Shown here in pieces: positions 24,833-33,289 of a DNA stretch of 64,000 bases (the stretch's first letter is position 1; every line of letters begins with the position of its first letter). The stretch lies in contig NZ_JAOSZE010000045.1 in assembly GCF_025630775.1 (NCBI RefSeq), positions 21,636 to 85,635 of the forward strand, in the 5' to 3' direction. The notes beneath the pieces were generated by a model. That model saw only the letters and a list, made by a program, of their open reading frames with translations, made no database searches and had not been told where the DNA came from. A program made the position numbers and the translations under genes. This stretch comes from Actinoplanes sp. KI2 (GTDB lineage Bacteria; Actinomycetota; Actinomycetes; Mycobacteriales; Micromonosporaceae).

Positions 24833-25207
24833 ATGCTGGCCCTGGTGGTTGACGACTCGAGCACGATGCGGAACATCCTCCGCCGGATCGTGACCGGGCT
24901 GGGATTCGCGGTGTACGAGGCCGGCAACGGTCAGGAAGCCTTGGACCTGCTCAATGAGATCCCCAAGGTGCCCGACGTCGCGCTGGTGGACTGGAACATG
25001 CCGGTCATGGACGGCCTGCAGCTGATCCGTAGCGTGCGCAAGATCCCTCCGCTGCGGGACATGTGCATGATGATGGTGACCACCGAGAGTGAGCACAGCC
25101 AGATGGTGCGGGCGCTGGCCGCCGGTGCCCACGAGTACGTCCTCAAGCCGTTCACGCCCGAGGTCATCCAGCAGAAGCTGGCCTACCTCGGCCTGGTCAA
25201 GGCCTGA
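24833..25207 (+). CDS. CheY-like single-domain response regulator
   Basis: The 124-residue receiver domain begins MLALVVDDSSTMRNILRRIV after a GGAAAGG site. It has the acidic pair DD, the phospho-acceptor Asp in ALVDWNMPVMDG, Thr in MMMVTTES and the Lys in EYVLKPF. With no output domain it should work by protein contact, as CheY does at the flagellar motor. The upstream neighbour is a chemoreceptor; the converging downstream gene is a hybrid kinase whose last domain is also a receiver. Confidence 0.92.
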   Translation: MLALVVDDSSTMRNILRRIVTGLGFAVYEAGNGQEALDLLNEIPKVPDVALVDWNMPVMDGLQLIRSVRKIPPLRDMCMMMVTTESEHSQMVRALAAGAHEYVLKPFTPEVIQQKLAYLGLVKA

Positions 25208-25237
25208 CCGTCCGGGCCGTATCGAGATCCGCCCCGG

Positions 25238-28200
25238 TCACGCCACCCCGGGCTGGACCGCCCAGCGCTCGAGCGTTTCGGCCAGCTTGTCCGGCATGAT
25301 CGGTTTGGTCAGGCACTCGTCCATGCCGGCGTCCAGGCAGCGCTGCAACTCGTTGCTCATCGCCCCGGCGGTCATCGCGATGATCGCCAGGTGCTGTCCG
25401 GGCGACTCGTCTCCGCGTATCTGCCGGGTGGCTTCGTAGCCGTCCACCTTGGGCATCTGACAGTCCATCAACACGGCGCTGTAGCTGTTCGCGCCCACCA
25501 TGCGCACGGCTTCCTCCCCATCCTCGGCGATGTCCACGACGTAGCCCAGCGAAACGAGCAGGTGCTCGGCGACCATCTGGTTGATGGGGTTGTCCTCCAC
25601 CACGAGAATCCGTCCGTGGCCGGGACGGGTGACCTCGTCGCCCGGTGGCCCGTAGTCGGCCGGCTCCTCGTCGCCGCGTGGTTCCAGCACCTCGACGAGG
25701 CAGTCGAAGAGGGTGGACGGATCGACGGGCCGTTGCAGGACGTCGGCCACGCCGCGTTCGCCGGCGAGCTGGTTGCTCTGCGCGGGGTCGTTCGACAGAA
25801 CGATCACGCAGGCGCGGCCCCCGCGTACGAAAGTGCGGAGCAACGCGGCGAAATCCTGCCCTGCCAGCTGCCACGCGGCCGGATCGGCGACCACTACATC
25901 GACGCCCTCGAGCAATTCGGAGAGACTCGCGACGCCGAGCGGGGACCGCTCACCGCTCGCCTCCGTGACGATCATGCCCCAGTGGCGTGCATGGTCCGCG
26001 AGGAGCGCGCGGGAGGATTCGACGTGGTCGGCGAGAAGCAGCCGCCGGCCGATGACGTTGACGTTCGCCGAGCGGCGAGGGCCGACGCCGGGCCGGCTCG
26101 GCGGCAGGTCCAGGGTGAAGCCGAAGGTGCTTCCACGGCCCGGCTCGCTGATCACCGTCAGCTCGCCGCCCATGAGCTCGACCAGGCGCCGGCTGATCGT
26201 CAGGCCGAGCCCGGTGCCACCGTGGGTGCGGTTGCTGCCCTGTTCGGCCTGCACGAACGGCTCGAACAGCGCGGCCAGTCTGTCCGGCTCGATCCCGATG
26301 CCCGTGTCGGTGACGCTGAACTGGCACAGATCGCCTTCGCCGGTTTCGGCTACCGCCAAGCGGACGGCGCCCGCGTCGGTGAATTTCACCGCGTTGCCGA
26401 GCAGGTTTATCAGCACCTGGCGAATCCGATCGGCGTCGCCATGACGGCCGCGGCGCAGATCGGGCGCGTAGTAGCCACTGACCTCGAGGTCCTTGCCGCG
26501 CGCGATGTCGGCGGCCACCCGGGTGGCGTCCGCGATCACCTGGGCGAGATCGAAGTCGACGGGCTTGATGGTCGTCTTGCCCGCCTCGACCTTCGAGAAG
26601 TCCAGGATGTCGTTGATGATCGAGAGCAACGCCCGGGCGGAGGTCCCGATGCCGTCGGCGTATCGACGTTGATTGGGCCGCAGGTCGGTCTTACCCATGA
26701 GGGTGTTGAGGCCGATGATGCCGTTGAGCGGCGTGCGGATCTCATGGCTCACCGTGGCGACGAACTCGCTCTTGGCTCGGTCCGCGGCCAGCGCCTGGTC
26801 CCGCGCGGCGGCCAGCGCCTGCTGCTCCTTGATGCGGTCGCTGATGTCGCGCGCGATCGAGGACGCGCCGACCACGGTGCCGTCGGCGTCCCGGAGCGGA
26901 GAAATGGTCAACGACAGGTGTACCGGTGTGCCGTCCTTGCGGCGGCCGACTCGCTGATGGTCCTTGACCGGTCGTCCCTGCGCGATCTCGACCATGCCGG
27001 CCTCGACGTCGTGGAGCTGGTCGGGCGCGTATATCAGGGACACCGGCCGGCCGACCGCCTCCTCGGCGCTATAGCCGTAGATTCGCTCGGCGGCGGCGTT
27101 CCAGCTGGTGATGACGCCGTCCAGGGTCTTGGTGATCACGGCGTCGTCGGTGGACTCGATGATCGCCGCCAGCTGGGTCCGGGCGGCGCGTTCGGCCCGC
27201 TCGTCGGTGACGTCCCGGGCGGCGGCGTAGATGAGGTGCTCTCCGGGCGCGACGGTGGAGTTCCAGCTCAGCCATCGATAGCTGCCGTCGGCGTGGCGGT
27301 ACCGGTTCTCGAAGGAGTGCGAGCTCCGCTCGTCGATCTCGACCGTCTTGGCCTCCTGGGCCGTGCTGGGCCGGTCGTCGGGGTGGACGAAATCCAGGTA
27401 GGGGCGTGCCATCAGTTCGTGCACGGGGTGGCCGAGGACGCGCTCCCAAGCCGGGTTGAGCAGCTTGAAGTAGCCGTCGGTGCCCGCGATGCACAGCAGA
27501 TCGGTGGACATGTCGAAGAAATGGTCCAGCCGTTCGGCCATGATCCGGCGTTCTGCTCTGGCCTCGTTGCGTTCGGTCAGGTCCCGGTAGGTCACCACGT
27601 ACAGGGAGACGTCCTGGTCGATCGTGAAGGCCGCGGAGACCGAGCGCTCCACCGCGATCCGCGTTCCGTCGGGCCGCAGCACCTGCGTCTCCTCCTGAAC
27701 GCGGATGTTCGCCGCGAGCCTGTCCTGGGGCAGGCGTTCCGGTGCGAACCGCCGTTCCGGCGTCCACCAGGAGTACGGCGGCCGTTGACCGAGGACCGTC
27801 TCGGTCGAGAGCCCGGTCAACTCGCAGAACCGTTCGTTGACCGCGACGATGGTCCCGTCCGGCTCGCAGGCGACGACTCCGTCCAGCAGAGCACCGAAAA
27901 TCGCGTGGTTGAGGTCGCGTTCCCGGGTGAGCCGCTCGTTCAGGGCGTCCTGCCGGTTGCCGATGTCCTCCAGCAGCAGTGCCGTGCTCAGCAGCGCCCC
28001 GTACATGACGGCCAGCAGCGCTCCGATGGCCAGCATCACCTCGAGACCCTGCAGTGAGTCGGCCCCGCGTCGGGTCAGCACGAGAATCACGGCGACCGCC
28101 AGCAGGACGACGACCGCGGAGGGCACGATCTGGCGTGTCATCCGGCCGCCGATTCCGGTGCTGAAGAAGAGATTGACCGGACGGCGATGACATCGGACCA

Positions 28201-28798
28201 GCACCAGCGCGGTGGCGAGCAGGGCGTAGCCGAGCATGCTCGGCCGGCTCATGCCGGCGACCGTGGTGTTGCCGCGCAGGTAGGGCACCCCGTGGAGCGC
28301 TCCGAGGACGGTCGCCAGCGCCATGATCACCGACAGCGGGGCGAGGATTCTGAAGAGAAGGTGGTCGTGGGCCCGGACATCGACCGTCAGCAGGGCCAGC
28401 GCCAGCAACGCGAATGCCGCAGCGGAATGCGGTGACGGTCGCCCCGGATACGGCACCGCTGCCCAGTCGTCGAGGCGGCCACCGAAGATCAGCTGATCGA
28501 TGCCGAGCTCGCGACCGGTCAGGTATTCGCCCAGCACCCAGAGGTGCACCACGAGGACGATTCCCAGCCCGGCCTGGCCGGCCCGCCGCAGCCACCGGCG
28601 GGGGAGGAATCCGGCCGTGGCGGTCCCGCACGCCAGCAGGCACAGCGACCCGGCCGCGATCGGCGAGATGAACGGCGGCGCGAGCAGAAGGGAGACCATC
28701 CGCCGTACGCCGAACAGGTAGCCGAGCAGGCAGGTCAGCCCGATCGCGAAGGTCGCCGCGCAGCAGCCGGCCAGCGCGACGTCACGCCTCATCCGCAC
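25238..28798 (-). CDS. Hybrid sensor histidine kinase with three PAS domains and two receiver domains
   Basis: This membrane kinase of about 1186 residues has an N-terminal block of roughly eight helices (residues 1-280). Three PAS domains follow, starting near HAIFGALLDGVVACEPDG, FFDMSTDLLCIAGTDG and IIESTDDAVITKTLDG. The HisKA domain has VATVSHEIRTPLNGIIG, the ATPase domain has NLLGNAVKFTDAG and GGTGLGLTISRRL, then two receivers. The first receiver has lost key residues (AD in place of DD, QRP in place of KP) and is probably inactive; the second is complete (VEDNPINQ, MDCQMPKVDG, LTKPI). GTG 28798 is preferred because AGGAGGGG lies about ten bases before it; ATG 28792 is the alternative. 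It may phosphorylate the adjacent CheY, but this is only suggested by position. Confidence 0.9.
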   Translation of the reverse strand: MRMRRDVALAGCCAATFAIGLTCLLGYLFGVRRMVSLLLAPPFISPIAAGSLCLLACGTATAGFLPRRWLRRAGQAGLGIVLVVHLWVLGEYLTGRELGIDQLIFGGRLDDWAAVPYPGRPSPHSAAAFALLALALLTVDVRAHDHLLFRILAPLSVIMALATVLGALHGVPYLRGNTTVAGMSRPSMLGYALLATALVLVRCHRRPVNLFFSTGIGGRMTRQIVPSAVVVLLAVAVILVLTRRGADSLQGLEVMLAIGALLAVMYGALLSTALLLEDIGNRQDALNERLTRERDLNHAIFGALLDGVVACEPDGTIVAVNERFCELTGLSTETVLGQRPPYSWWTPERRFAPERLPQDRLAANIRVQEETQVLRPDGTRIAVERSVSAAFTIDQDVSLYVVTYRDLTERNEARAERRIMAERLDHFFDMSTDLLCIAGTDGYFKLLNPAWERVLGHPVHELMARPYLDFVHPDDRPSTAQEAKTVEIDERSSHSFENRYRHADGSYRWLSWNSTVAPGEHLIYAAARDVTDERAERAARTQLAAIIESTDDAVITKTLDGVITSWNAAAERIYGYSAEEAVGRPVSLIYAPDQLHDVEAGMVEIAQGRPVKDHQRVGRRKDGTPVHLSLTISPLRDADGTVVGASSIARDISDRIKEQQALAAARDQALAADRAKSEFVATVSHEIRTPLNGIIGLNTLMGKTDLRPNQRRYADGIGTSARALLSIINDILDFSKVEAGKTTIKPVDFDLAQVIADATRVAADIARGKDLEVSGYYAPDLRRGRHGDADRIRQVLINLLGNAVKFTDAGAVRLAVAETGEGDLCQFSVTDTGIGIEPDRLAALFEPFVQAEQGSNRTHGGTGLGLTISRRLVELMGGELTVISEPGRGSTFGFTLDLPPSRPGVGPRRSANVNVIGRRLLLADHVESSRALLADHARHWGMIVTEASGERSPLGVASLSELLEGVDVVVADPAAWQLAGQDFAALLRTFVRGGRACVIVLSNDPAQSNQLAGERGVADVLQRPVDPSTLFDCLVEVLEPRGDEEPADYGPPGDEVTRPGHGRILVVEDNPINQMVAEHLLVSLGYVVDIAEDGEEAVRMVGANSYSAVLMDCQMPKVDGYEATRQIRGDESPGQHLAIIAMTAGAMSNELQRCLDAGMDECLTKPIMPDKLAETLERWAVQPGVA

Positions 28799-28904
28799 TC
28801 TTCGTCCACCCCTCCTCGCGCGACGAACCGAGGCCCGTCGCTGGGGCTTCCCTGCCGCGCGCCGGCGCCGCCGCACGGCTGGAGTCGAAAGCGGTACCGA
28901 AAAG

Positions 28905-28920
28905 TCTATCTACGTATAGA
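28905..28920. promoter_or_regulatory. TCTATCTACG repeat element upstream of the hybrid kinase
   Basis: TCTATCTACGTATAGA has TCTAT/ATAGA arms and shares TCTATCTAYG with two copies upstream of the M4 protease (31274-31283 and 31292-31301). It lies about 107 bp upstream of the kinase start on the side expected for a promoter. Its low GC content stands out sharply. Confidence 0.5.
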
Positions 28921-28958
28921 GGAAGCTATTTGGCGAATAGGGCCAAACCAATATGACG

Positions 28959-28990
28959 GCCGGGCGGCGGCGTGGCGGCCGCCGCCCGGC
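28959..28990 (-). terminator. Hairpin downstream of the M4 protease
   Basis: GCCGGGCGGCGGC and GCCGCCGCCCGGC form a perfect 13-bp stem with a six-base loop, 22 bases past the protease stop on the minus strand. A mildly T-rich stretch follows on that strand. Confidence 0.7.
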
Positions 28991-29012
28991 GCGGCAGTCA
29001 GCGGGGCGGCAC

Positions 29013-31241
29013 TCAGAGGGAGAGCGTCCAGCTGTCGAGGTAGCCGGTGTCGGCGGAGGCGGCGTCCTGGACGCGCAATGTCCAGGTGCCGTTCGGGGCT
29101 TCGCCGGCCAGGTTCAGGGTGTAGGTCTGGTTGATGTTGTCGGCGCTGCCGCCGGCCCGGTTGTGCAGGACGTAGGCGGTGCCGTCCGGCGCGATCAGGC
29201 TGACCACCAGGTCGCCGATGTAGGTGTGGACGATGTGCACCTCGACGGTGCTGGCCGTGGACGGGGCGGTGGCGCAGTCGGTGAGGCCGATGGTGCTCTG
29301 CACGGTGGTGTTGTCGGGAATGGCGACGTCGGTGCCGTTGGTGCCGGAGCAGCCGGGTCCGCTGTTGACGCTGACGGTGAGCGCCGCCGACCGGGTGATC
29401 GACGCGGCGGTGGCGGTGATGGTGACCGGGGCGGTGCTGCGGCCGGCGCCGGCGTCCACGCTGACCGTGACCGTGGTGGACTCACCGGCGGTGATGGTGG
29501 CGGGCTCGAACGACACGGTGACCCCGGCCGGGGTGGCGCCGGCGGCGAAGGTGATCGCCTCGGCCTCGCCGTTGATCAGCGCGGTGCTCGCGGTGAGCGT
29601 GGCGGACGTGCCGGGGTCGACCGCTGCGGTGCTCGACGACAGGGTGAGGGTGAAGTCGTTGCCGGTGGAGCAGATGTCGTCCCCGGCCACGTTCACCGCG
29701 GTCCACGCGGCCCGCACGGCCTTGTACTCGGTGCTGCAGAAGCCGTACAGGTCGGCGGCGGCGGACAGGGTGTAGCCGCGCGCCGCGGCGTAGGTGGTGC
29801 TGGACACGAAGTAGGCGTCCAGCGCGCGGAACCAGATCGCCGCGGCCTTGTCCCGGCCGATACCGGTGACCGGCTCCGCCGAACCGCAGAGCGGCGAGGT
29901 CCCGTACGGGGTGACGCCGCTGCCCTCGGCGAGGTCGAAGAAGAAATGGTTGGCGACGCCGGAGGAGTAGTGCACGTCGATGTTCTTCGTGGTGGTCGAC
30001 CAGCAGCCGTGCGAGGAGCCGTCGAGGGTGGGGTTGTACATGTACCGCAGCGGGGTGCCGTTGCCGTTGATGTTGATCTTCTCGCCGATGTCGTAGTCCC
30101 CGGCGTCGGCGGTGCTGTCCGCGTAGAACTCCACCATGCTGCCGAAGATGTCGCTGGTGGCCTCGTTCAGCCCGCCCGACTCGCCGGAGTAGGTGAGCCC
30201 GCCGGGCACCACGTTCGCGGTGACACCGTGTGACATCTCATGCCCGGCCACGTCCAGCGCGACCAGCGGCCTCGCGTTGCCGGAGCCGTCGCCGTAGGTC
30301 ATCTGGCTGCCGTCCCAGAACGCGTTGACGTACGCGCTGCCGTAGTGGACCCGGGACGGCACGCCCGCTCCGTTGCCGAAGATGCCGTTGCGGCCGTGCA
30401 CGTTCTTGAAATAGTCGAACGTCGTCGCGGCCCCGAAGTGCGCGTCCACGGCGGCCGAGGCGCGGTCGCCGGTGGCGCCGGTGCCCCAGACGTTGTCGGC
30501 GTCGGCGAAGGTGGTGCAGGTGCCCGAGGTCCGGTTGCCCATGTCGCAGGTGTAACCGTTGCCGCGTACCGGGTCGGTGAGGGTGTAGGTGGACTCGGAG
30601 AGCGTCGTCTCGATCGGCACCTGACCCGCGTAGAGGCTGTTGCCGGTGCCCGCGATGCTCTCGATCTCGTCGTAGGAGCCGGTGACCTTACCGGTGCGGG
30701 CGTCGCTGATGACGTGCAGGCGGGACGGCGTCTGCCCGTCCGGCCGCCGGCCACTGACCACGGTCTCCCAGGACAGCACGCCGGTACCGCGCCTGGCGTC
30801 GACGAACAGTTTCGGTGAGCCGGTGCTGGTCACCGTGCCGGTGAATGCGGCTGTGGCCGTCCGGCGGGCCTGCGCGGCGGTGGTCGAGGGGGTGGTGCTC
30901 AGCGCCAGCGGTGCGGTCAGCCCGACCGAGCTGCCGGTGTAACCCCCCTTGGCGTCGGTGCGGACGACCAGGTCGCCGCCGTAGACGCGCAGCCCGGAGT
31001 AGGTGCGCGTGTAGCGAACGACACCGCGGCCGGCGGCGTCGGTCTTGCTGCTGTAGACCTGGTAGGCATCCTTGGGCGAGGTTCTGGCGGCGGTGGGGTG
31101 CTGGGTGAGCGCCCGATGGGCTGCGTCGATCAGCGACGTTCCCGGTGCGGCGGGCGGTGCGGCCGACGCGGTTGTGGCGGTCGCCGCCAGCCCTCCGCCG
31201 GCCAGCGCGATGGTGGCGGCCAGCGCGATAGCGGTTCTCAC
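29013..31241 (-). CDS. Secreted M4 (thermolysin-like) metalloprotease with C-terminal P domain
   Basis: The 742-residue preproenzyme begins at a GTG after GGGAGGA, with a signal peptide (to about residue 28) and a propeptide (about 30-205). The catalytic domain has the zinc motif HEMSH (334-338) and the third ligand Glu in GLNEATSD (about 360). After residue 520 comes an Ig-like or cell-adhesion-type domain (TLTLSSSTAAVDPG to about 620). A proprotein-convertase P domain ends the protein (YIGDLVVSLIAPDG, GTWTLRVQDAASADTGYLDSW). It should degrade extracellular protein after autoprocessing. Its promoter carries two copies of a TCTATCTAYG element also found before the hybrid kinase. Confidence 0.95.
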   Translation of the reverse strand: MRTAIALAATIALAGGGLAATATTASAAPPAAPGTSLIDAAHRALTQHPTAARTSPKDAYQVYSSKTDAAGRGVVRYTRTYSGLRVYGGDLVVRTDAKGGYTGSSVGLTAPLALSTTPSTTAAQARRTATAAFTGTVTSTGSPKLFVDARRGTGVLSWETVVSGRRPDGQTPSRLHVISDARTGKVTGSYDEIESIAGTGNSLYAGQVPIETTLSESTYTLTDPVRGNGYTCDMGNRTSGTCTTFADADNVWGTGATGDRASAAVDAHFGAATTFDYFKNVHGRNGIFGNGAGVPSRVHYGSAYVNAFWDGSQMTYGDGSGNARPLVALDVAGHEMSHGVTANVVPGGLTYSGESGGLNEATSDIFGSMVEFYADSTADAGDYDIGEKININGNGTPLRYMYNPTLDGSSHGCWSTTTKNIDVHYSSGVANHFFFDLAEGSGVTPYGTSPLCGSAEPVTGIGRDKAAAIWFRALDAYFVSSTTYAAARGYTLSAAADLYGFCSTEYKAVRAAWTAVNVAGDDICSTGNDFTLTLSSSTAAVDPGTSATLTASTALINGEAEAITFAAGATPAGVTVSFEPATITAGESTTVTVSVDAGAGRSTAPVTITATAASITRSAALTVSVNSGPGCSGTNGTDVAIPDNTTVQSTIGLTDCATAPSTASTVEVHIVHTYIGDLVVSLIAPDGTAYVLHNRAGGSADNINQTYTLNLAGEAPNGTWTLRVQDAASADTGYLDSWTLSL

Positions 31242-31272
31242 AGACTTCCTCCCGATAAATTAGGAAGTAGGC

Positions 31273-31301
31273 ATCTATCTATGTAGATCCTTCTATCTAC
31301 G
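31273..31301. promoter_or_regulatory. Two TCTATCTAYG repeats upstream of the M4 protease
   Basis: TCTATCTATG (31274-31283, inside the dyad ATCTA-N6-TAGAT) and TCTATCTACG (31292-31301) lie 18 bp apart, 32-60 bp before the protease start. The same decamer occurs upstream of the hybrid kinase. Confidence 0.5.
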
Positions 31302-31398
31302 GGATGCCGGGCGGAAGTTGACGTGAGTAAATTTCTTGTTCCGGACGGGACGGGACGGCGGCGGCGGCGCGGCACGGTGGGCCGACCGAACCCGCCGA

Positions 31399-32154
31399 TC
31401 AGCGCCCGAGCCAGCCGCCGTCCACCGCGAGGATCGCGCCGGAGACGTAATCCGACGCGGCCGAGCAGAGGAAGATCGCCGCTCCGGCGAGGTCGTCGGG
31501 GCGTCCCCAGCGGCCCGCGGGAATCCGTCCCAGAATCGAGCTCGATCGTTCCGGGTCGGCGCGCAGCGCCTCGGTGTTGTCGGTGGCGATGTAGCCCGGC
31601 GCGATGGCGTTGACGTTGACTCCCCGGCCGGCCCACTCGTTGGCCAGGGCCCGGGTGACGCCCGCGATGCCGGACTTGGCGGCGGTGTAACCGGGCACGT
31701 TGATGCCCCCCTGGAAGCTCAGCATGCTCGCGGTGAATACGACCTTGCCGCTGCCGCGCTCCAGCATCGGTCCGGCGACCAGCTGGGTCAGGGCGAACTG
31801 GCTGGACAGGTCCACCTCGATCACGCGGTCCCACCACTGGAGAGGATGCGTCGCGGCGGGAGCCCGTTCGATCGTTCCGGCGTTGTTGATCAGAATGTCG
31901 GGGGCTCGCCCGGCCAGCACGGCGCCGAGTGCCAGCACAGCGCCGCGGTCGGCGAAATCCACCGCGTGTCCCTCGAAGGAGCGGCCGAGCCGGCGGACGG
32001 CGGTGGCGACCTCGTCGTCGTCCCGGAGCCGGGCGCTGACGCCGATGATGTCCGCGCCCGCGGCGGCGAGCGCCTCGGCCATGGCGCGGCCGATGCCGCG
32101 GCGCGCGCCGGTGACGACGGCCAGCCGGCCGTGGAGGTCGAACAGGGCGTTCAT
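31399..32154 (-). CDS. SDR-family dehydrogenase (2-keto-3-deoxy-sugar-acid dehydrogenase type)
   Basis: The 251-residue classical short-chain dehydrogenase has the TGARRGIG cofactor motif, NNAG, and the Ser and Tyr-x3-Lys catalytic set (ASMLSFQG, PGYTAAKSG). Its closest look is to KduD-type and 2-keto-3-deoxy-L-fuconate dehydrogenases, which oxidise 2-keto-3-deoxy sugar acids with NAD+. The start overlaps the stop of the MDR gene by four bases (ATGA). Across the divergent promoter lie an importer, an acid-sugar dehydratase, a lactonase and an aldose dehydrogenase, which fits the step after the dehydratase. Confidence 0.85.
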   Translation of the reverse strand: MNALFDLHGRLAVVTGARRGIGRAMAEALAAAGADIIGVSARLRDDDEVATAVRRLGRSFEGHAVDFADRGAVLALGAVLAGRAPDILINNAGTIERAPAATHPLQWWDRVIEVDLSSQFALTQLVAGPMLERGSGKVVFTASMLSFQGGINVPGYTAAKSGIAGVTRALANEWAGRGVNVNAIAPGYIATDNTEALRADPERSSSILGRIPAGRWGRPDDLAGAAIFLCSAASDYVSGAILAVDGGWLGR

Positions 32155-33179
32155 CGGTGCGCCTCGCCGGCGACGTCGACCAGGATCTTCATGGCCCGCC
32201 CGGCCGAGAGGTCCGCGATCGCGGAGGCGGTCTCCTCCAGCGGGACGACGGCGGAGATGAGCGCGTCCACCGGGACCCGGCCCCGCGCGAGCAGCTCGAT
32301 CGCGCGGTCGAAGTCGGAGCGCTGGTAGACCCGGGTGCCCAGCAGCCGCAACTCGCGCCAGAACACTCGCTGCAGGTCGATCTCGCGCGGAGCGGCGTGA
32401 ATGGCGACGACGACGATCGTGCCCCGGACCTTGGCCAGCACGGTGGTGGACCGGGCCGCAGCGGCCGCTCCGGACACCTCGAACACCACGTCCGCCCCGA
32501 CGCCGGCGGTCCATCGCTCGACCTCGCCGGCGAGGTCGTCCGATCCGGGATCGATCACCCGGAAGCCGAGCTCGGCGATGCGACCGCGGCGCGTGGGGTC
32601 GACCTCCGCGACGAGGACGTCGGCGCCGGCGTCCCGGGCGACGGCGGCGATGAGCACGCCGATCGGGCCGCCGCCGAGCACGACGGCACGATCACCGATC
32701 TGCAGCTCCGAGCGTCGGACGTCGTGCACCGCGACGGCGACCGGCTCGACGAGCGCGGCGGTCCGCAGATCCAGGCCGGGCGGAAGTGGCACGGCGATGG
32801 ACGCCGGCACGTTCCACCGTTGCTGGAGACCGCCGGGGGAGTCGATGCCGACGAAGACCAGGTTCTGGCAGATGTGCTGATGACCGGCGAGACAGGCGGC
32901 GCAGGTGCCGTCCCAGATCAGCGGCAGCACGGTGACCGGGTCACCGATCGACCAGCCCCGCACCCCCGGCCCGATCGCGGCCACCCGGCCGGCGGTCTCG
33001 TGGCCGAAGACCAGCGGCATCCGGACTCGCGAGTCCATGTCGCCGTGGACGATGTGCAGGTCGGTCCCGCACAGGCCGCAGTAGGCGACCGCGATCTGGA
33101 GCTGGCCGGGGCCGGGTGGCTCGACGTCGAGCGTCACCGTCTCCAGGCGACCGTGGCCGTGGTACGCCGCAGCCTTCAT
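32151..33179 (-). CDS. Zinc-dependent medium-chain dehydrogenase (sugar/polyol type)
   Basis: The 342-residue protein has the catalytic zinc Cys in CGLCGTDLH, the GHETAGRV motif, a structural-zinc-like lobe with three rather than four Cys (CAACLAGHQHIC), and the NAD-binding AVVLGGGPIGVLIA. It resembles sorbitol, threonine and galactitol-type dehydrogenases; the substrate is not fixed by the sequence. GAGGA lies seven bases before the ATG. It is first in a minus-strand pair with the SDR, divergent from the sugar-importer operon across a 110-bp gap with a TAATACGTAT element. Confidence 0.88.
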   Translation of the reverse strand: MKAAAYHGHGRLETVTLDVEPPGPGQLQIAVAYCGLCGTDLHIVHGDMDSRVRMPLVFGHETAGRVAAIGPGVRGWSIGDPVTVLPLIWDGTCAACLAGHQHICQNLVFVGIDSPGGLQQRWNVPASIAVPLPPGLDLRTAALVEPVAVAVHDVRRSELQIGDRAVVLGGGPIGVLIAAVARDAGADVLVAEVDPTRRGRIAELGFRVIDPGSDDLAGEVERWTAGVGADVVFEVSGAAAAARSTTVLAKVRGTIVVVAIHAAPREIDLQRVFWRELRLLGTRVYQRSDFDRAIELLARGRVPVDALISAVVPLEETASAIADLSAGRAMKILVDVAGEAHR

Positions 33180-33216
33180 CCGGGTGTCCTCTCGTGCTGG
33201 CGGGGCCTTGCAAACG

Positions 33217-33226
33217 TAATACGTAT
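33217..33226. promoter_or_regulatory. TAATACGTAT element between the dehydrogenase pair and the importer operon
   Basis: The core ATACGTAT is an 8-bp palindrome. The identical decamer TAATACGTAT occurs at 41072-41081 upstream of the second GntR gene. It lies 38 bp before the MDR start and 64 bp before the importer start, suitable for controlling both directions. Confidence 0.6.
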
Positions 33227-33289
33227 GCTCTTATATTTCGTGGCGATGAGCTCCCCGTCAATACGGTCTCCTCGACAAAGGACCTCAAT

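Noticed and set aside
25391..28057. Long plus-strand open frame opposite the hybrid kinase
   Set aside because: Low-complexity translation without motifs; the minus strand encodes PAS, HisKA and receiver domains across the same bases.
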